Assembly (NCBI RefSeq): GCF_003762835.1
Contig: NZ_RJWA01000002.1
Location: forward strand, 682,001-746,000
Source of the DNA: Micromonospora sp. HM5-17
GTDB lineage: Bacteria; Actinomycetota; Actinomycetes; Mycobacteriales; Micromonosporaceae
Length of the DNA: 64,000 nt
Direction: 5' to 3'
The translations under genes were made by a program, and so were the position numbers. Below, piece by piece: positions 53,298 through 62,499 of the stretch. The notes beneath the pieces are model-generated. The model searched no databases, was not told the DNA's origin, and saw only the letters and a list, made by a program, of their open reading frames with translations. Positions within the stretch are counted from its first letter, which is position 1. The number at the start of each line of letters is the position of its first letter.

Positions 53298-53527
53298 CAT
53301 TGGATGAGCCGATAAACGATAGCGCACGCGGAAAGAGGCGGCCAGACGCCATTCGGGCGGCCAACCAGCCTGTCCGCTTTCGGTCAGCCGCCGATTGTCC
53401 CGCCCGTCGAAGGCCGCGCGGTGCGGGTGGTGGTCGTCGCCACGTCGGTTGTCCCGGCGTCAGCGTCCCGCCGCGCTCCGGGGGCGCGTACGGTCCAACC
53501 CGGACACCCGGGGCGCCCCCGAAGCGG

Positions 53528-54427
53528 TCAGCTCGTCACGTCGCGTCCGGCGAACCGTGCCCAGGCGGCGGAGATGAAGATCACGATGTACGCGGCAGCC
53601 GAGAGCAGTCCCGGGCGGAGCGCCTCGAACGCCACGGGATCCCGGAGTAGCTCGGCGAAGTTCAGCCAGTAGTGGGTCAGCAGGTACGGATGCAGCCAGT
53701 CCAACTGCGGTATGGCGTTCAGCACCTGGCTGGCCACCACCAGGATGGTGTTCGCGATGATCGCTCCCATCGGTTGCTCGGTCAGCGTCGAGACGAAGAG
53801 CCCCAGGGCACCGAGCGCGCTCAACCCCACCGTGAGGTAGCCGCAGACGGCGAGGAGCCGGAGCAGCCCCTCACCGAACCCGACCTGGTTGCCGGAGAGC
53901 AGGGTCACCGGACCGCCGCCGAAGAGCACCAGCCCCGCCACCAGTCCCACCACCGCCACCAGCAGGGTGACGGCGAGGGCGAAGACGACGATGGCGGCGT
54001 ACTTGACCGCGAGCAGCCGGTTGCGGCTGACCGGCACGGTCAGCAGGTAGCGCAGGGTGCCGAGGTTCGCCTCGCCGGCCACGCTGTCCCCGGCGATCGC
54101 CGCGACCGCGACCGGGAGGAAGAGCCCGATCTCGACACTGAGCGCGGCCAGCGCGACGAAGAACCCGTTGCCGGTGATCGAGGCGAAGAAGTCGGCCTCG
54201 CCGCCTCCGCCCGTTGGCGGGTCGATCCGGGTCGCGATCGCGATGATCACCGGAAACGCCGCCAGCACCGCCATCCCGGCCTGGTTACGGCGCCGGCCGA
54301 AGATCAGCCGCAGCTCGGAGCGGAAGAACCGGCCGGTACCGGACCAGCCGTGCCCGGCACCGGGGGCCGCCACCGCACCGGCACCGGGGGAGCCGGGTGC
54401 CCGGGTGGTCGGCTCAGCCGCTGACAT
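53528..54427 (-). CDS. ABC-2-type transporter permease
   Basis: A 299-residue membrane protein with about six helices. A polar N-terminus rich in Ala, Pro and Gly precedes RFFRSELRLIFGRRRNQAGM. Helices include FFVALAALSVEIGLFLPVAVAAIA and ILVVASQVLNAI. The EANLGTLRYLLTVPVSRNRLLAVKY loop resembles NosY/ABC-2 permeases. Its ATG overlaps the end of the ATPase gene by 14 bases, making a three-gene unit with LolA-like protein first. Confidence 0.85.
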   Translation of the reverse strand: MSAAEPTTRAPGSPGAGAVAAPGAGHGWSGTGRFFRSELRLIFGRRRNQAGMAVLAAFPVIIAIATRIDPPTGGGGEADFFASITGNGFFVALAALSVEIGLFLPVAVAAIAGDSVAGEANLGTLRYLLTVPVSRNRLLAVKYAAIVVFALAVTLLVAVVGLVAGLVLFGGGPVTLLSGNQVGFGEGLLRLLAVCGYLTVGLSALGALGLFVSTLTEQPMGAIIANTILVVASQVLNAIPQLDWLHPYLLTHYWLNFAELLRDPVAFEALRPGLLSAAAYIVIFISAAWARFAGRDVTS

Positions 54428-55397
54428 CGAAACCCTCCCCGGTGAGCGAGACGAAGAGCTCCTCCAGATCCGGTGCGGCCACCGCGAAGCCGCGTACCGG
54501 CACCGCGGCGTGCACCAACGCGGCGACGACCTTCTCCGGCGGGACCGGCCCGAGCAGGCCGGTCGTCTCCCGGGCGGCCTCCGCGACGTCGGTGAGACCG
54601 AGCTCGCGCAGCACCCGGGCGGCCTCGGCCGGACGGTCGGTCTCCACCCGGGCCCGGGGCGCGGCGGACGCGCGCAGCTCGGCCAGGGGCGCCTGCGCGA
54701 CCAACCGGCCCCGGTGCATCACCCCCACGTCGGTGCAGATCTGTTCCACCTCGGAGAGCAGGTGGGTGGAGAGCAGCACGGTGGCCCCCTCGGCGGCGAG
54801 CGAGGTGAGCAGGGCCCGGACCTCCCGGGTGCCCTGCGGGTCGAGCCCGTTGGTGGGCTCGTCGAGGATCAGCAACTCCCGGGGCGCCAGGATCGCCGCG
54901 GCCAGTGCCAGCCGCTGTCGCATCCCCAGCGAGTACGTCCGGTACCGCTTGCCCGCCGCCGCGGCCAGCCCAACCCGGTCCAGCGCGGCGCCGATCCGCG
55001 CCGCTGCCGTCCGCGGGTCGGCGGTCGGGTCCGCGGCGTCGAGGCGGCGGAGGTTCTCCGCCCCCGACAGGTACGGGTGGAACGCCGGCCCCTCCACCAG
55101 CGCTCCGATCCGGGGCAGCACCCGCGCCGCCCCCTCCGGCATCTCCGTACCCAGCAGGGCGTGCGTCCCCGCCGTCGGCCGGACCAGCCCGAGGAGCATC
55201 CGAATGGTGGTGGTCTTGCCCGAGCCGTTCGGGCCCAGGAAGCCGTACACCGCCCCGCGGGGGACCGCCAGGTCGACGGCATCCACCGCGACCTGGCGGC
55301 CGAACCGCTTGGTCAGCCCTCGGCTCTGCACCGCCAGCTCCGCCGCCCAGCTGACCCCAGGCGCGCGGCGTGGCGCGTCGACCGGTGACTGGCTCAT
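54414..55397 (-). CDS. ABC transporter ATP-binding protein
   Basis: A 327-residue ATPase. Walker A GPNGSGKTTTIRMLLG, signature YSLGMRQRLALA, Walker B ELLILDEPTNGLDPQG, switch His in LLSTHLLSEVEQ. The C-terminal extension (about 230-327) is typical of bacitracin/antibiotic-export type ATPases. It pairs with the downstream permease and overlaps the LolA-like stop by four bases. Confidence 0.92.
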   Translation of the reverse strand: MSQSPVDAPRRAPGVSWAAELAVQSRGLTKRFGRQVAVDAVDLAVPRGAVYGFLGPNGSGKTTTIRMLLGLVRPTAGTHALLGTEMPEGAARVLPRIGALVEGPAFHPYLSGAENLRRLDAADPTADPRTAAARIGAALDRVGLAAAAGKRYRTYSLGMRQRLALAAAILAPRELLILDEPTNGLDPQGTREVRALLTSLAAEGATVLLSTHLLSEVEQICTDVGVMHRGRLVAQAPLAELRASAAPRARVETDRPAEAARVLRELGLTDVAEAARETTGLLGPVPPEKVVAALVHAAVPVRGFAVAAPDLEELFVSLTGEGFDVSG

Positions 55398-56500
55398 CTG
55401 ACCTGCTGTGCGACGGTGTAGAGCCGCTCCGGGGTCACCGCGCCGGCCAGCACCCGACCGTCGTCCGTCACCAGCACGCTGAAGAGCGTGCCGGTCAGGA
55501 GCCGGCCGCTGCCCCAGGCCCCGCTCACCGCCGGCAGCCGGTCGAGCAGGCCCCGCAGCCCGTCACCCGGCTTCGGCGTGCCGGCGTCGTCCGGCCCGCC
55601 GGCACCCGGTCGGTTGTCGTCGGGAAGCCGGCCGACCAGGACGGTCGTCCAGCCCTCACCCACCACCGTCGGCTCCGGGTGGTCCTTCCCCGGCCTGGGT
55701 TCCGGACCGGCCGGCTCCTCGATCACCCGCGTCCCCGGGGGCGGGTTGAAGGTGAACTGGACCGGGTCGGGACGGTCGAAGTCGACATGCGTGAACGCGA
55801 GTTCGAACGCCGGCTGGCGGGTGCCCCGCGGGATGACCTGGAACCGCAGCGGCACGTGCTCGGCGGCGTCGATGGCGAACCTGAGCTGGCCGACCAGCGA
55901 GCCCTCGTCACGCGGCTCCAGCACCAGCTCGTAGGCATCCCGACCGGCGACCGAGGTGGAGCGGCCGACGCTGACCCGGGTGCTCGGGTCGATCGCGGCC
56001 AGCGCCCGATCGGCGGCCTCCTGCGGAGTCGACGGCAGCGCGGCGGCGCCGGCCGGGCGGCCCGGCTCCGAGTCGGAGAGCGTACTGTGCCGTGCCTCGT
56101 TGGCCTGGCTGTCCCAGAACCAGACGTCGCTGCCGTTGCGGATCACGTCGGTCTCGCCGAGGGTGTCGAGCAGCGCCACCCGCGTCTGATCCGGGCCGGC
56201 GTACCAGACCCGCAGCGTGTGGGTGCCGGAGACCAGCGAGGCCAGCCGGGCCGCGCCCGCGCCGCTCGGCAGGGGCAGGCTCGGCAGGCCGAGATCGGCC
56301 CGCGTGATCACCGTACCGGAGAGGCCGTCCAACTGGGCGGTCTGCAGGTCGACGAGGAGTTGGGCGGCGCTGCGCTCGGGCAGGCTGGGTTCGGCCGCCG
56401 AGGCGAACGTGCCGACCGCCGCACCGCCGCCGACGATCGCCAGGGCCGCGCCGGTCGGGACCAGCCAGCGCAGCGCCGGCCGGGTGTGGAAAACGGACAT
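55394..56500 (-). CDS. Exported LolA-like lipoprotein-carrier-fold protein
   Basis: A 368-residue protein; ATG 56500 follows GGAGGTAGG. Signal/anchor segment LRWLVPTGAALAIVGGGAAV. The LolA-like domain is at about 40-265, with TVITRADLGLP, LRVWYAGPDQTRVALLDTLGETDVIRNG, VWFWDSQANEARH and HVDFDRPDPVQFTFNPPPGT. The end (about 325-368) resembles a regulator-type cap (LLTGTLFSVLVTDDGRVLAG). Such proteins with ABC-2 exporters and two-component systems often sense or move lipids. It is first in the unit. Confidence 0.82.
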   Translation of the reverse strand: MSVFHTRPALRWLVPTGAALAIVGGGAAVGTFASAAEPSLPERSAAQLLVDLQTAQLDGLSGTVITRADLGLPSLPLPSGAGAARLASLVSGTHTLRVWYAGPDQTRVALLDTLGETDVIRNGSDVWFWDSQANEARHSTLSDSEPGRPAGAAALPSTPQEAADRALAAIDPSTRVSVGRSTSVAGRDAYELVLEPRDEGSLVGQLRFAIDAAEHVPLRFQVIPRGTRQPAFELAFTHVDFDRPDPVQFTFNPPPGTRVIEEPAGPEPRPGKDHPEPTVVGEGWTTVLVGRLPDDNRPGAGGPDDAGTPKPGDGLRGLLDRLPAVSGAWGSGRLLTGTLFSVLVTDDGRVLAGAVTPERLYTVAQQVR

Positions 56501-56536
56501 GCTCCTACCTCCTGCTCTCATCCTGCGCCGTGGCCA

Positions 56537-56554
56537 CTGAGAAACCGCTGAGAA
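56537..56554. promoter_or_regulatory. Direct repeat CTGAGAA-N4-CTGAGAA between the two operons
   Basis: Two CTGAGAA units (56537-56543, 56548-56554) at an 11-base period, reading TTCTCAG twice on the other strand. Head-to-tail 11-base repeats are the usual binding geometry of OmpR-type regulators. The site lies between the LolA-ABC unit and the regulator gene. Confidence 0.6.
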
Positions 56555-56596
56555 GCGCTGTGGTCCCGCTCAGCGACGGATGGCAGGCTTGGGTCC

Positions 56597-57253
56597 GTGC
56601 GGTTGCTGGTGGTGGAGGACGAGGCCAGGCTGGCCACGGCGCTGCAGCGCGGTCTCCAGGCCGAGGGGTTCGTGGTCGACGTGGCCGGCACCGGGCCGGA
56701 GGGGCTCGAACTCGCGCGGCACGGCGGGTACGACGCCATGATCCTCGACGTGATGCTGCCCGGGCTCTCCGGCTACCGGGTGGTCCGCCAGCTCCGGGCG
56801 GAGCAGCACTGGCTCCCGGTGCTCATGCTCTCTGCCAAGGACGGCGAGTACGACCAGGCGGACGGGCTGGACTGCGGGGCCGACGACTACCTCACCAAGC
56901 CCTTCTCGTACGTGGTCCTGCTGGCCCGGCTGCGCGCGCTGCTCCGCCGGGGCGCTCCCCAGCGTCCCGCGGTGCTGGTCGCCGGAGACCTGGCGCTGGA
57001 CCCGGCCCGCCGCCGGGTGACCCGGGGCGGGGTCGAGGTGGAACTGACCGCCCGCGAGTACGCGCTGCTGGAGTACCTGCTGCGTCGGGCGGGCGAGGTG
57101 GTGTCAAAGACCGAGCTGCTGGACCACGTCTGGGACACGAGCCTGAACACCGCCCCGAACGCCGTCGAGGTGTACGTCGGCTACCTGCGGCGCAAGATCG
57201 GCCGGGACCGGCTGGAGACGGTCCGGGGCGCCGGCTACCGACTGGTCACGTGA
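56597..57253 (+). CDS. OmpR/PhoB-type response regulator
   Basis: A 218-residue regulator from GTG. Receiver: E7/D8, phospho-acceptor D51 in MILDVMLPG, S79 and K101 in YLTKPFSY. The winged helix is at about 125-218 with VELTAREYALLEYLLRRAGEVVSKTELLDHVWD and NAVEVYVGYLRRKIG. The stop TGA overlaps the kinase ATG (TGATG). It presumably binds the direct repeat upstream and controls the divergent ABC unit. Confidence 0.94.
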   Translation: MRLLVVEDEARLATALQRGLQAEGFVVDVAGTGPEGLELARHGGYDAMILDVMLPGLSGYRVVRQLRAEQHWLPVLMLSAKDGEYDQADGLDCGADDYLTKPFSYVVLLARLRALLRRGAPQRPAVLVAGDLALDPARRRVTRGGVEVELTAREYALLEYLLRRAGEVVSKTELLDHVWDTSLNTAPNAVEVYVGYLRRKIGRDRLETVRGAGYRLVT

Positions 57254-58743
57254 TGGGGGCGGGTGCCCGGCGCCGCCTCTGCCGGCTCTGCCGCCTCTGG
57301 CTGCGGCTGAGCCTGCGTGCCCGACTCATGATCATCGGTGTGGCCGGGCTCTGCGCCGGGCTCGCGGTCGGCGGACTCGTCCTGCTCGGCGCACTCGGCT
57401 ACGCGCTGCAACGGACCGTGGACACCGAGGCCCTCAAGACCGCTGAGGCGGTCGCCCGGCTGGCCGGTGAGAACGCCCTGCCCGATCCGCTACCGGTCGC
57501 CGGCAATCAGGTCCGGGTGCAGGTCGTCGACGCGCAGGGCCGGATCCGGGCCGCCTCGATCGACGCCGACCGGCTGGTGCCGATGCTCCCGCCCGACCAG
57601 CTGCGACGGTTCCACGCGGGGGAGCAGGATCGCTTCTACCTGCCCGGACGCCGGCTCGGCTGGGACGGGCCGATCCGGGTCGTCGCCGTCCCCGCCGGGC
57701 CGGCGGACGATCCGCAGACGGTCCTGGTCGCCAAGTCGACCGCGGATGTCCGGAACAGCGTGGCCGTGGTGCGGACCATCCTGCTGGTCGGCTTCCCGCT
57801 GCTCCTCGTCCTGCTGGCCGGGGTGGCCTGGCGGGTGATCGGGGCGACCCTGCGACCGGTGGAGGCGCTGCGGGCCGGCGCGGAGGAGATCACCGGTGGG
57901 GCCCGGCCCGGGAGGCTCCCGGTGCCCGCGTCCCGGGACGAGATCCACCGGCTGGCGGTGACCCTCAACGGGATGCTGAGTCGGCTTGAGTCCGCCCGGA
58001 ACCGACAGCGAGCCTTCGTCGCCGACGCCGCGCACGAGTTGCGCAGCCCGCTGGCGAACATGCGGACCCAGCTGGAGGTGGCGCAGCGGCTCGGGGCGGC
58101 GACCGACTGGCCGGGGGTCGCCGACGACCTGCTCGCGGACATCCAGCGGCTGAGCCGGTTGGTTGACGACCTGCTGCTGCTCGCCCGCTTCGACGAGGCG
58201 GGCGGGGCGCCGCCCGCGGCCGGTGTCCCGATCGAGCTGGGGGAGCTGCTGGCGGGGGTCGCCGAGCGCTACCCCGCGCCGCCGGTGCAGGTACGGCCGC
58301 CGAGGTTTCCGCTCTGGACGGTGGGGGAGCCGGACGCGCTGACCCGGATCCTGGCCAACCTGCTGGACAACGCCGTACGGCACACGACCAGCAAGGTGGT
58401 GTTGGAAGCCGTTCCCGGCGGCCGGGACGGTCCGACGTACCACCTGGTCACGGTGACCGACGACGGCCCGGGTATCCCGCCGGCGGACCGGGAGCGGGTC
58501 TTCGACCGGTTCACCCGGCTGGACGACGCCCGGGCCCGGGACGCCGGCGGCGCCGGACTGGGACTGGCCATCGTCCGCGAGCTGGTCCGGCGGCAGGGGG
58601 GCACCGTCACCCTGGCCGACGCGGAGCCCGGGCTCCGGGTCGAGGTACGGCTACCCGCCGCACCCCGACCGCCGGACGATGGTCCGACGCCACCCGGGGG
58701 CGCGGAACCGGCACCCGACCCGGACACCCCGGCGGAGGCCTAG
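57253..58743 (+). CDS. Membrane sensor histidine kinase (OmpR partner)
   Basis: A 496-residue kinase. Helix one is MIIGVAGLCAGLAVGGLVLLGAL, a short periplasmic sensor of about 130 residues follows, and helix two is TILLVGFPLLLVLLAGVAW. HAMP: RVIGATLRPVEALRAGAEEI. Phospho-acceptor H261 in FVADAAHELRSPLANMRTQL. ATP site: ILANLLDNAVRHT, VTDDGPGIPPADRERVFDRF, GAGLGLAIV. The Pro/Ala tail overlaps the convergent TPR gene by four bases. Confidence 0.94.
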   Translation: MGAGARRRLCRLCRLWLRLSLRARLMIIGVAGLCAGLAVGGLVLLGALGYALQRTVDTEALKTAEAVARLAGENALPDPLPVAGNQVRVQVVDAQGRIRAASIDADRLVPMLPPDQLRRFHAGEQDRFYLPGRRLGWDGPIRVVAVPAGPADDPQTVLVAKSTADVRNSVAVVRTILLVGFPLLLVLLAGVAWRVIGATLRPVEALRAGAEEITGGARPGRLPVPASRDEIHRLAVTLNGMLSRLESARNRQRAFVADAAHELRSPLANMRTQLEVAQRLGAATDWPGVADDLLADIQRLSRLVDDLLLLARFDEAGGAPPAAGVPIELGELLAGVAERYPAPPVQVRPPRFPLWTVGEPDALTRILANLLDNAVRHTTSKVVLEAVPGGRDGPTYHLVTVTDDGPGIPPADRERVFDRFTRLDDARARDAGGAGLGLAIVRELVRRQGGTVTLADAEPGLRVEVRLPAAPRPPDDGPTPPGGAEPAPDPDTPAEA

Positions 58744-60536
58744 CGCGCCGGCTCGCTGCCCGAGCGCTCCGTGCAGACCGGATCGGCCCGCCCCACCACC
58801 TCGGGCGAGTAGACCACGGCGACCGAGAAGCAGTAGTTGGTTCGGGCGTCGAGGTTGTAGACGACGTAGCCGGTGGATCCCGGGGGTAGCTCCTGGAAGG
58901 GCCGCAGCTCCTGGCCGGCACGCCCCCCGGCCAGCACCACCCGCCCCGCCGCGCCGACCGGGTATGCCCAGGTCAGGGTCACGCGCGTCCGGTCGTCGAC
59001 CAGCGTGACCTCGCCCGGGGGAGCGCCGGGGGATGCGGGCGGGGACGCCGCCGGGCTGGCTGCTCCGGTGGTGCGCGCCGCGCCGACCGGGCGCTCCTCT
59101 CCGTTGCCGGTCAGTCCGAAACCGGTCGCCACCGCCGCCGTACCGGTCAGCACCAGCAGCACGAGCCCGGCGACGACGGCCGGTGACATTCGTCGGCCCG
59201 GCCGGTCCGGCCGGGGGATCCGGACCGGGAGCCGCGGGGAACGGATCGCCGGCAGGTGCCGGAACCGCCCCGAGTCGGTCTCGTCGAACTCCTCGGCGTC
59301 CGTGCGGCGTGGGCCGGGGGCCGGCCGTGTCCGCCCCGGGTGCCCGTCGGCGATGAAGGCCGGAACGGCCGGCGGCAACGCGGGGGTCGCCGGCTCCGGC
59401 CGGCCGGAACCCGCCCCGGCCACGGGGTCTGGCGGCGCCACGGTCGGGGGCCACCAACCCGGCTCGACGTCGGGGTCCTCGTCGTCCGCGCCGTCCGGAT
59501 CGTGGACCTCCGGGACGGGGGATCCGACGTGGTCGACCGCGCTTCGGGGTGGGGGCACCGGGGGGCGGGCCGACCGCTCGCCGGCCGGCGTGGCCCATCG
59601 GGGCGCCGGGCCGACCGGGGGCGGGCTGACCGGCGGGGCGAGCGGCAGCCGGGGTGGCGGCACGGACGCGGAGTGCGGCGACGCCGGGGCCGGCGGGACC
59701 GACTCCGAGGCCGGCTCGGGTACGCCGTACGCGTGGGTGGTGCCAGGCGGCGCGCCCGGGCCCGGGTCGGGCGGATCGGCGGGGGTGTCGATCCGGGCGG
59801 CCGGGGCCCGGGGCGGCTTCCCGGTCGGCGTCGAGGCGTCGGCACAGACGTGGTCGGGGTCGGCCGCCGCTCGGGCGAGCGCCGCGACCTGCGCGGTCAG
59901 CGGATGGTCGGCCGGCAGGTGTGCGCGGCACAGCTCCCGGGCGAGCGCGAGACTCTGGTGCGCCTCGGCGAAGCGGCCGCAGTCCCGTTGCATGGCGCCG
60001 AGCCGGGCGAGCATTCGGATGCCGCTCGGGTGGGCGTCGCCGTACACCTCGCGGTGCAGTTCCCAGGCGTCCTGGAGCCGATCCCGGGCGACCGTGCACT
60101 CGCCCTGGGCGTACTCGACGGTGGCGAGGTCGGCGTGCGCGGCGAGCACCCGTAGCGACTCGGGTCCGTCGGTTGCGGTCAACTCGATGATCACATCGCG
60201 GTACAGCTCGGCGGCTCGGGCGTGGTTGCCGACCCGGTGCAGAACGGCGGCGAGGGTGGCGGCGGCGGCGACCGTTCGCTGATCGGTCGGCCCGTACAGC
60301 CGGGTGGCCGCGGAGTACGCGAAGGCGGCCCAGCCGCGTGCCGCGTGGGCGTCCCCGAGCGTGACCAGTACGCGGGCCTGGAGGCCGGCCGCCTCGGCCA
60401 GGTCGGGTTCGGCGTTGCCGGGGCTCGGGTCGGCACCGCGCAGTGCAGCCCCGAGGAGGTCCCGGGCGCCGGCCAGGTCGCCCGCGGCCACGAGCGCGTG
60501 CGCCTGCTGGGTGAGTTCACCGAAGCCGGAAGCCAC
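58740..60536 (-). CDS. TPR-domain protein with Pro-rich region, one membrane helix and FN3-like C-terminus
   Basis: A 598-residue protein. Residues 1-230 form TPR-like helical repeats (LTQQAHALVAAGDLAGARDLL, AAELYRDVIIEL, LQDAWELHREVYGDAHPSGIRMLARLGAM). A long Pro/Ala/Ser disordered segment (about 235-450) leads to a helix (AVVAGLVLLVLTGTAAVATG). A C-terminal FN3-like domain has VTLTWAYPVG and YVVYNLDARTNYCFSVAVVY. An assembly or scaffold role is possible. I do not recognise a specific family. Confidence 0.75.
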   Translation of the reverse strand: MASGFGELTQQAHALVAAGDLAGARDLLGAALRGADPSPGNAEPDLAEAAGLQARVLVTLGDAHAARGWAAFAYSAATRLYGPTDQRTVAAAATLAAVLHRVGNHARAAELYRDVIIELTATDGPESLRVLAAHADLATVEYAQGECTVARDRLQDAWELHREVYGDAHPSGIRMLARLGAMQRDCGRFAEAHQSLALARELCRAHLPADHPLTAQVAALARAAADPDHVCADASTPTGKPPRAPAARIDTPADPPDPGPGAPPGTTHAYGVPEPASESVPPAPASPHSASVPPPRLPLAPPVSPPPVGPAPRWATPAGERSARPPVPPPRSAVDHVGSPVPEVHDPDGADDEDPDVEPGWWPPTVAPPDPVAGAGSGRPEPATPALPPAVPAFIADGHPGRTRPAPGPRRTDAEEFDETDSGRFRHLPAIRSPRLPVRIPRPDRPGRRMSPAVVAGLVLLVLTGTAAVATGFGLTGNGEERPVGAARTTGAASPAASPPASPGAPPGEVTLVDDRTRVTLTWAYPVGAAGRVVLAGGRAGQELRPFQELPPGSTGYVVYNLDARTNYCFSVAVVYSPEVVGRADPVCTERSGSEPAR

Positions 60537-60695
60537 GCCTCATCGTGCTTGGCCGGCGACGGTCGGTACAAGGGGCCGGCCGGGGGCAGTTCGCTCAGGA
60601 GATCCGCCGAACCGGGATCGTGGCGTCGGGTGCGGTGCCCGGCGTCGCGGTGCGACCCGCGTTCGGGGGTGGTCGCGAGGGCTACCGTGGTGGCC

Positions 60696-61217
60696 ATGCC
60701 GATCCATCGCCTCAACCACGCCGTCCTCTTCGTCCGCGATCTCGCCCGCAGCGTCGCCTTCTACCGGGACGTCCTGGGCTTCCGGCAGGTCGCGATGACC
60801 CCGGACGGATTCGACGGCGCCGCGTTCCTGCAGGCACCCGGTTCGACCAACGACCACGACCTGGGACTGTTCGAGGTGGGCGCCGCGGCCGGCGCGTCTG
60901 ACGCGGGGAGGAGCACGGTCGGCCTCTACCATCTCGCCTGGGAGGTGGACACCCTCGACGAGTTGGAGGCGATCGGGGCCCGGCTCGGCGAGGTCGGCGC
61001 GCTGGTCGGCAGCTCCGACCACGGCAGCACGAAGAGCCTCTACGGCCGCGACCCGGACGGGTTGGAGTTCGAGGTGGTCTGGCTGGTTCCGGCGGACCGG
61101 CTCGACGACGCGGCCCTGGAGGCCCGGAAGCGGATCGGCCGCCTCGACCTGGCCCGGGAGAAGCAGCGGTACGGCGGCCAGACCCGGGGTGGCGTCGGGA
61201 TCTCGATACCAACCTGA
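60696..61217 (+). CDS. VOC-family metalloenzyme (glyoxalase/dioxygenase-like)
   Basis: A 173-residue protein with the paired beta-alpha-beta-beta-beta fold: INHAVLFVRDLARSVAFYRDVLGF-like start (RLNHAVLFVRD), the central GLYHLAWEVDTLDELEAI and the closing SLYGRDPDGLEFEVVW. Metal ligands are His8 in RLNHAVLF, His in GLYHLAW and Glu in DGLEFE. A TACCGT hexamer seven bases before the ATG suggests a leaderless mRNA. The substrate is not predictable. Confidence 0.87.
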   Translation: MPIHRLNHAVLFVRDLARSVAFYRDVLGFRQVAMTPDGFDGAAFLQAPGSTNDHDLGLFEVGAAAGASDAGRSTVGLYHLAWEVDTLDELEAIGARLGEVGALVGSSDHGSTKSLYGRDPDGLEFEVVWLVPADRLDDAALEARKRIGRLDLAREKQRYGGQTRGGVGISIPT

Positions 61218-61220
61218 ACC

Positions 61221-61246
61221 GCGGGCTACGGGCGGCATCAGCCCGC
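61221..61246 (+). terminator. Hairpin after the VOC gene
   Basis: GCGGGCT/AGCCCGC form a 7-base stem with a 12-base loop, four bases after the stop. Confidence 0.5.
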
Positions 61247-61298
61247 TCCCGCCACCCCGCTGCGACGGGCCCGGGCGAGGCACGGTAGAACCGGCACC

Positions 61299-62240
61299 AT
61301 GTCCGCTCACCCGATCGGCTCCGTCCTCCGCGATGTCCTGGTCCGCCATCTCGCGGCCTGGGTGCCGGACGCCCTCCGCCGATCCCGGCGGGCCACCTTC
61401 GTCCAGACGTACCGCGACTCCGCCGACGGGACCGCCGAGGCCGCCCTGCGGGTCCTCCGCGACCTCGCCGACGTGCCGCCACGAGGCCGGCAGCTGACCG
61501 CGGTGACGCTCGTCCCGCCCGAGGACGACCTTCTTGCCCGACACCAGGCGGTGGCGGCGGAGCTCCCGGCGGCGGTGACCGCGCACGCGGCACCCGGCGA
61601 CGTCGGCCGGCTGCCGGTGCTGCTCAAGGCGAGCGGCGCGGCCGCCGCGCCGGTGCTGGTCTACCTCGACGCGACCGGCGGGCCGCTTCCGGGCACCGAC
61701 CTGTTCGCCGCGGTCGCGGCCGGCCGCCCCGCCGAGCTGATGCTCGTGCTCGATCCGCCGGCCCGGTCCGGCGCCGACCTTCGACAGCAGCTGGATGACC
61801 TCGGCTTTCCGCTGCTGACCGAGGTGGAGGTGGTCGAGGGAACCGCGCACCCCGGAACGGCGGCCGAGGCGAGACTCGTCGCCTTCGCCACCACCCACGG
61901 TAGGCGGCTGGACGCCTTCAAGGACGCGCTCTGGGCGGTGCCGGAGCACGCGAACGTGCGGTACCGCGATCCCGGCGATCCCGAGGGACACCTGCTGGAG
62001 ATCTCACCGGTGCCGGACACCGGCCCGCTGCGTCGTGACCTCCTGGCCCGGCTCGCCGGGCTCGACGGCGCCACGGTGGCCGAGCTGCGGCACTTCGCCG
62101 CCGAACGGACCGTCTACCGGGCCGGTGACGTGGTGCGGGTGCTCGACGACCTACTGGCTGCCGGGGTGGTCGACCGGGACCCGGCCGCCGGCCGCCTCTC
62201 CGGCGAGGTCGTCATCCGGCTACGGCGACAGGACGGCTGA
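61299..62240 (+). CDS. Hypothetical protein of unknown family
   Basis: A 313-residue cytoplasmic protein, apparently with a nucleotide- or cofactor-binding-type alternation of beta strands and helices (VLLKASGAAAAPVLVYLDAT, AELMLVLDPPARSG). A segment AFKDALWAVPEHANVRYRDPGDPEGHLLEISP precedes a C-terminal winged-helix-like end (TVYRAGDVVRVLDDLLAAGVV). It may be related to the TcmP-like proteins, but I could not confirm this. Confidence 0.55.
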   Translation: MSAHPIGSVLRDVLVRHLAAWVPDALRRSRRATFVQTYRDSADGTAEAALRVLRDLADVPPRGRQLTAVTLVPPEDDLLARHQAVAAELPAAVTAHAAPGDVGRLPVLLKASGAAAAPVLVYLDATGGPLPGTDLFAAVAAGRPAELMLVLDPPARSGADLRQQLDDLGFPLLTEVEVVEGTAHPGTAAEARLVAFATTHGRRLDAFKDALWAVPEHANVRYRDPGDPEGHLLEISPVPDTGPLRRDLLARLAGLDGATVAELRHFAAERTVYRAGDVVRVLDDLLAAGVVDRDPAAGRLSGEVVIRLRRQDG

Positions 62241-62499
62241 CCCCGGTCCGGTGGGCTCGGGCCGGGTTGACGTCGCGTCCGGCGGCGCCACCCCCCGCGG
62301 TCCGAGCCAGCAGGCCGGAGCAGGGGCGGCGGCAGCGCGGACGAGGACGGGCAGCCTCGGCGGTGACCGCATCGCGGTGTCGGTGGCGCACCGGCCGGGC
62401 TTGGGTGGCCGCCCGGGCGGGGCGCCGGCATACAGTTGCGAACGTCACTCGGATCCGACGTCGTCGCGGCGGCGTCGGCCGCCCACGAGGGAGGCGTCC

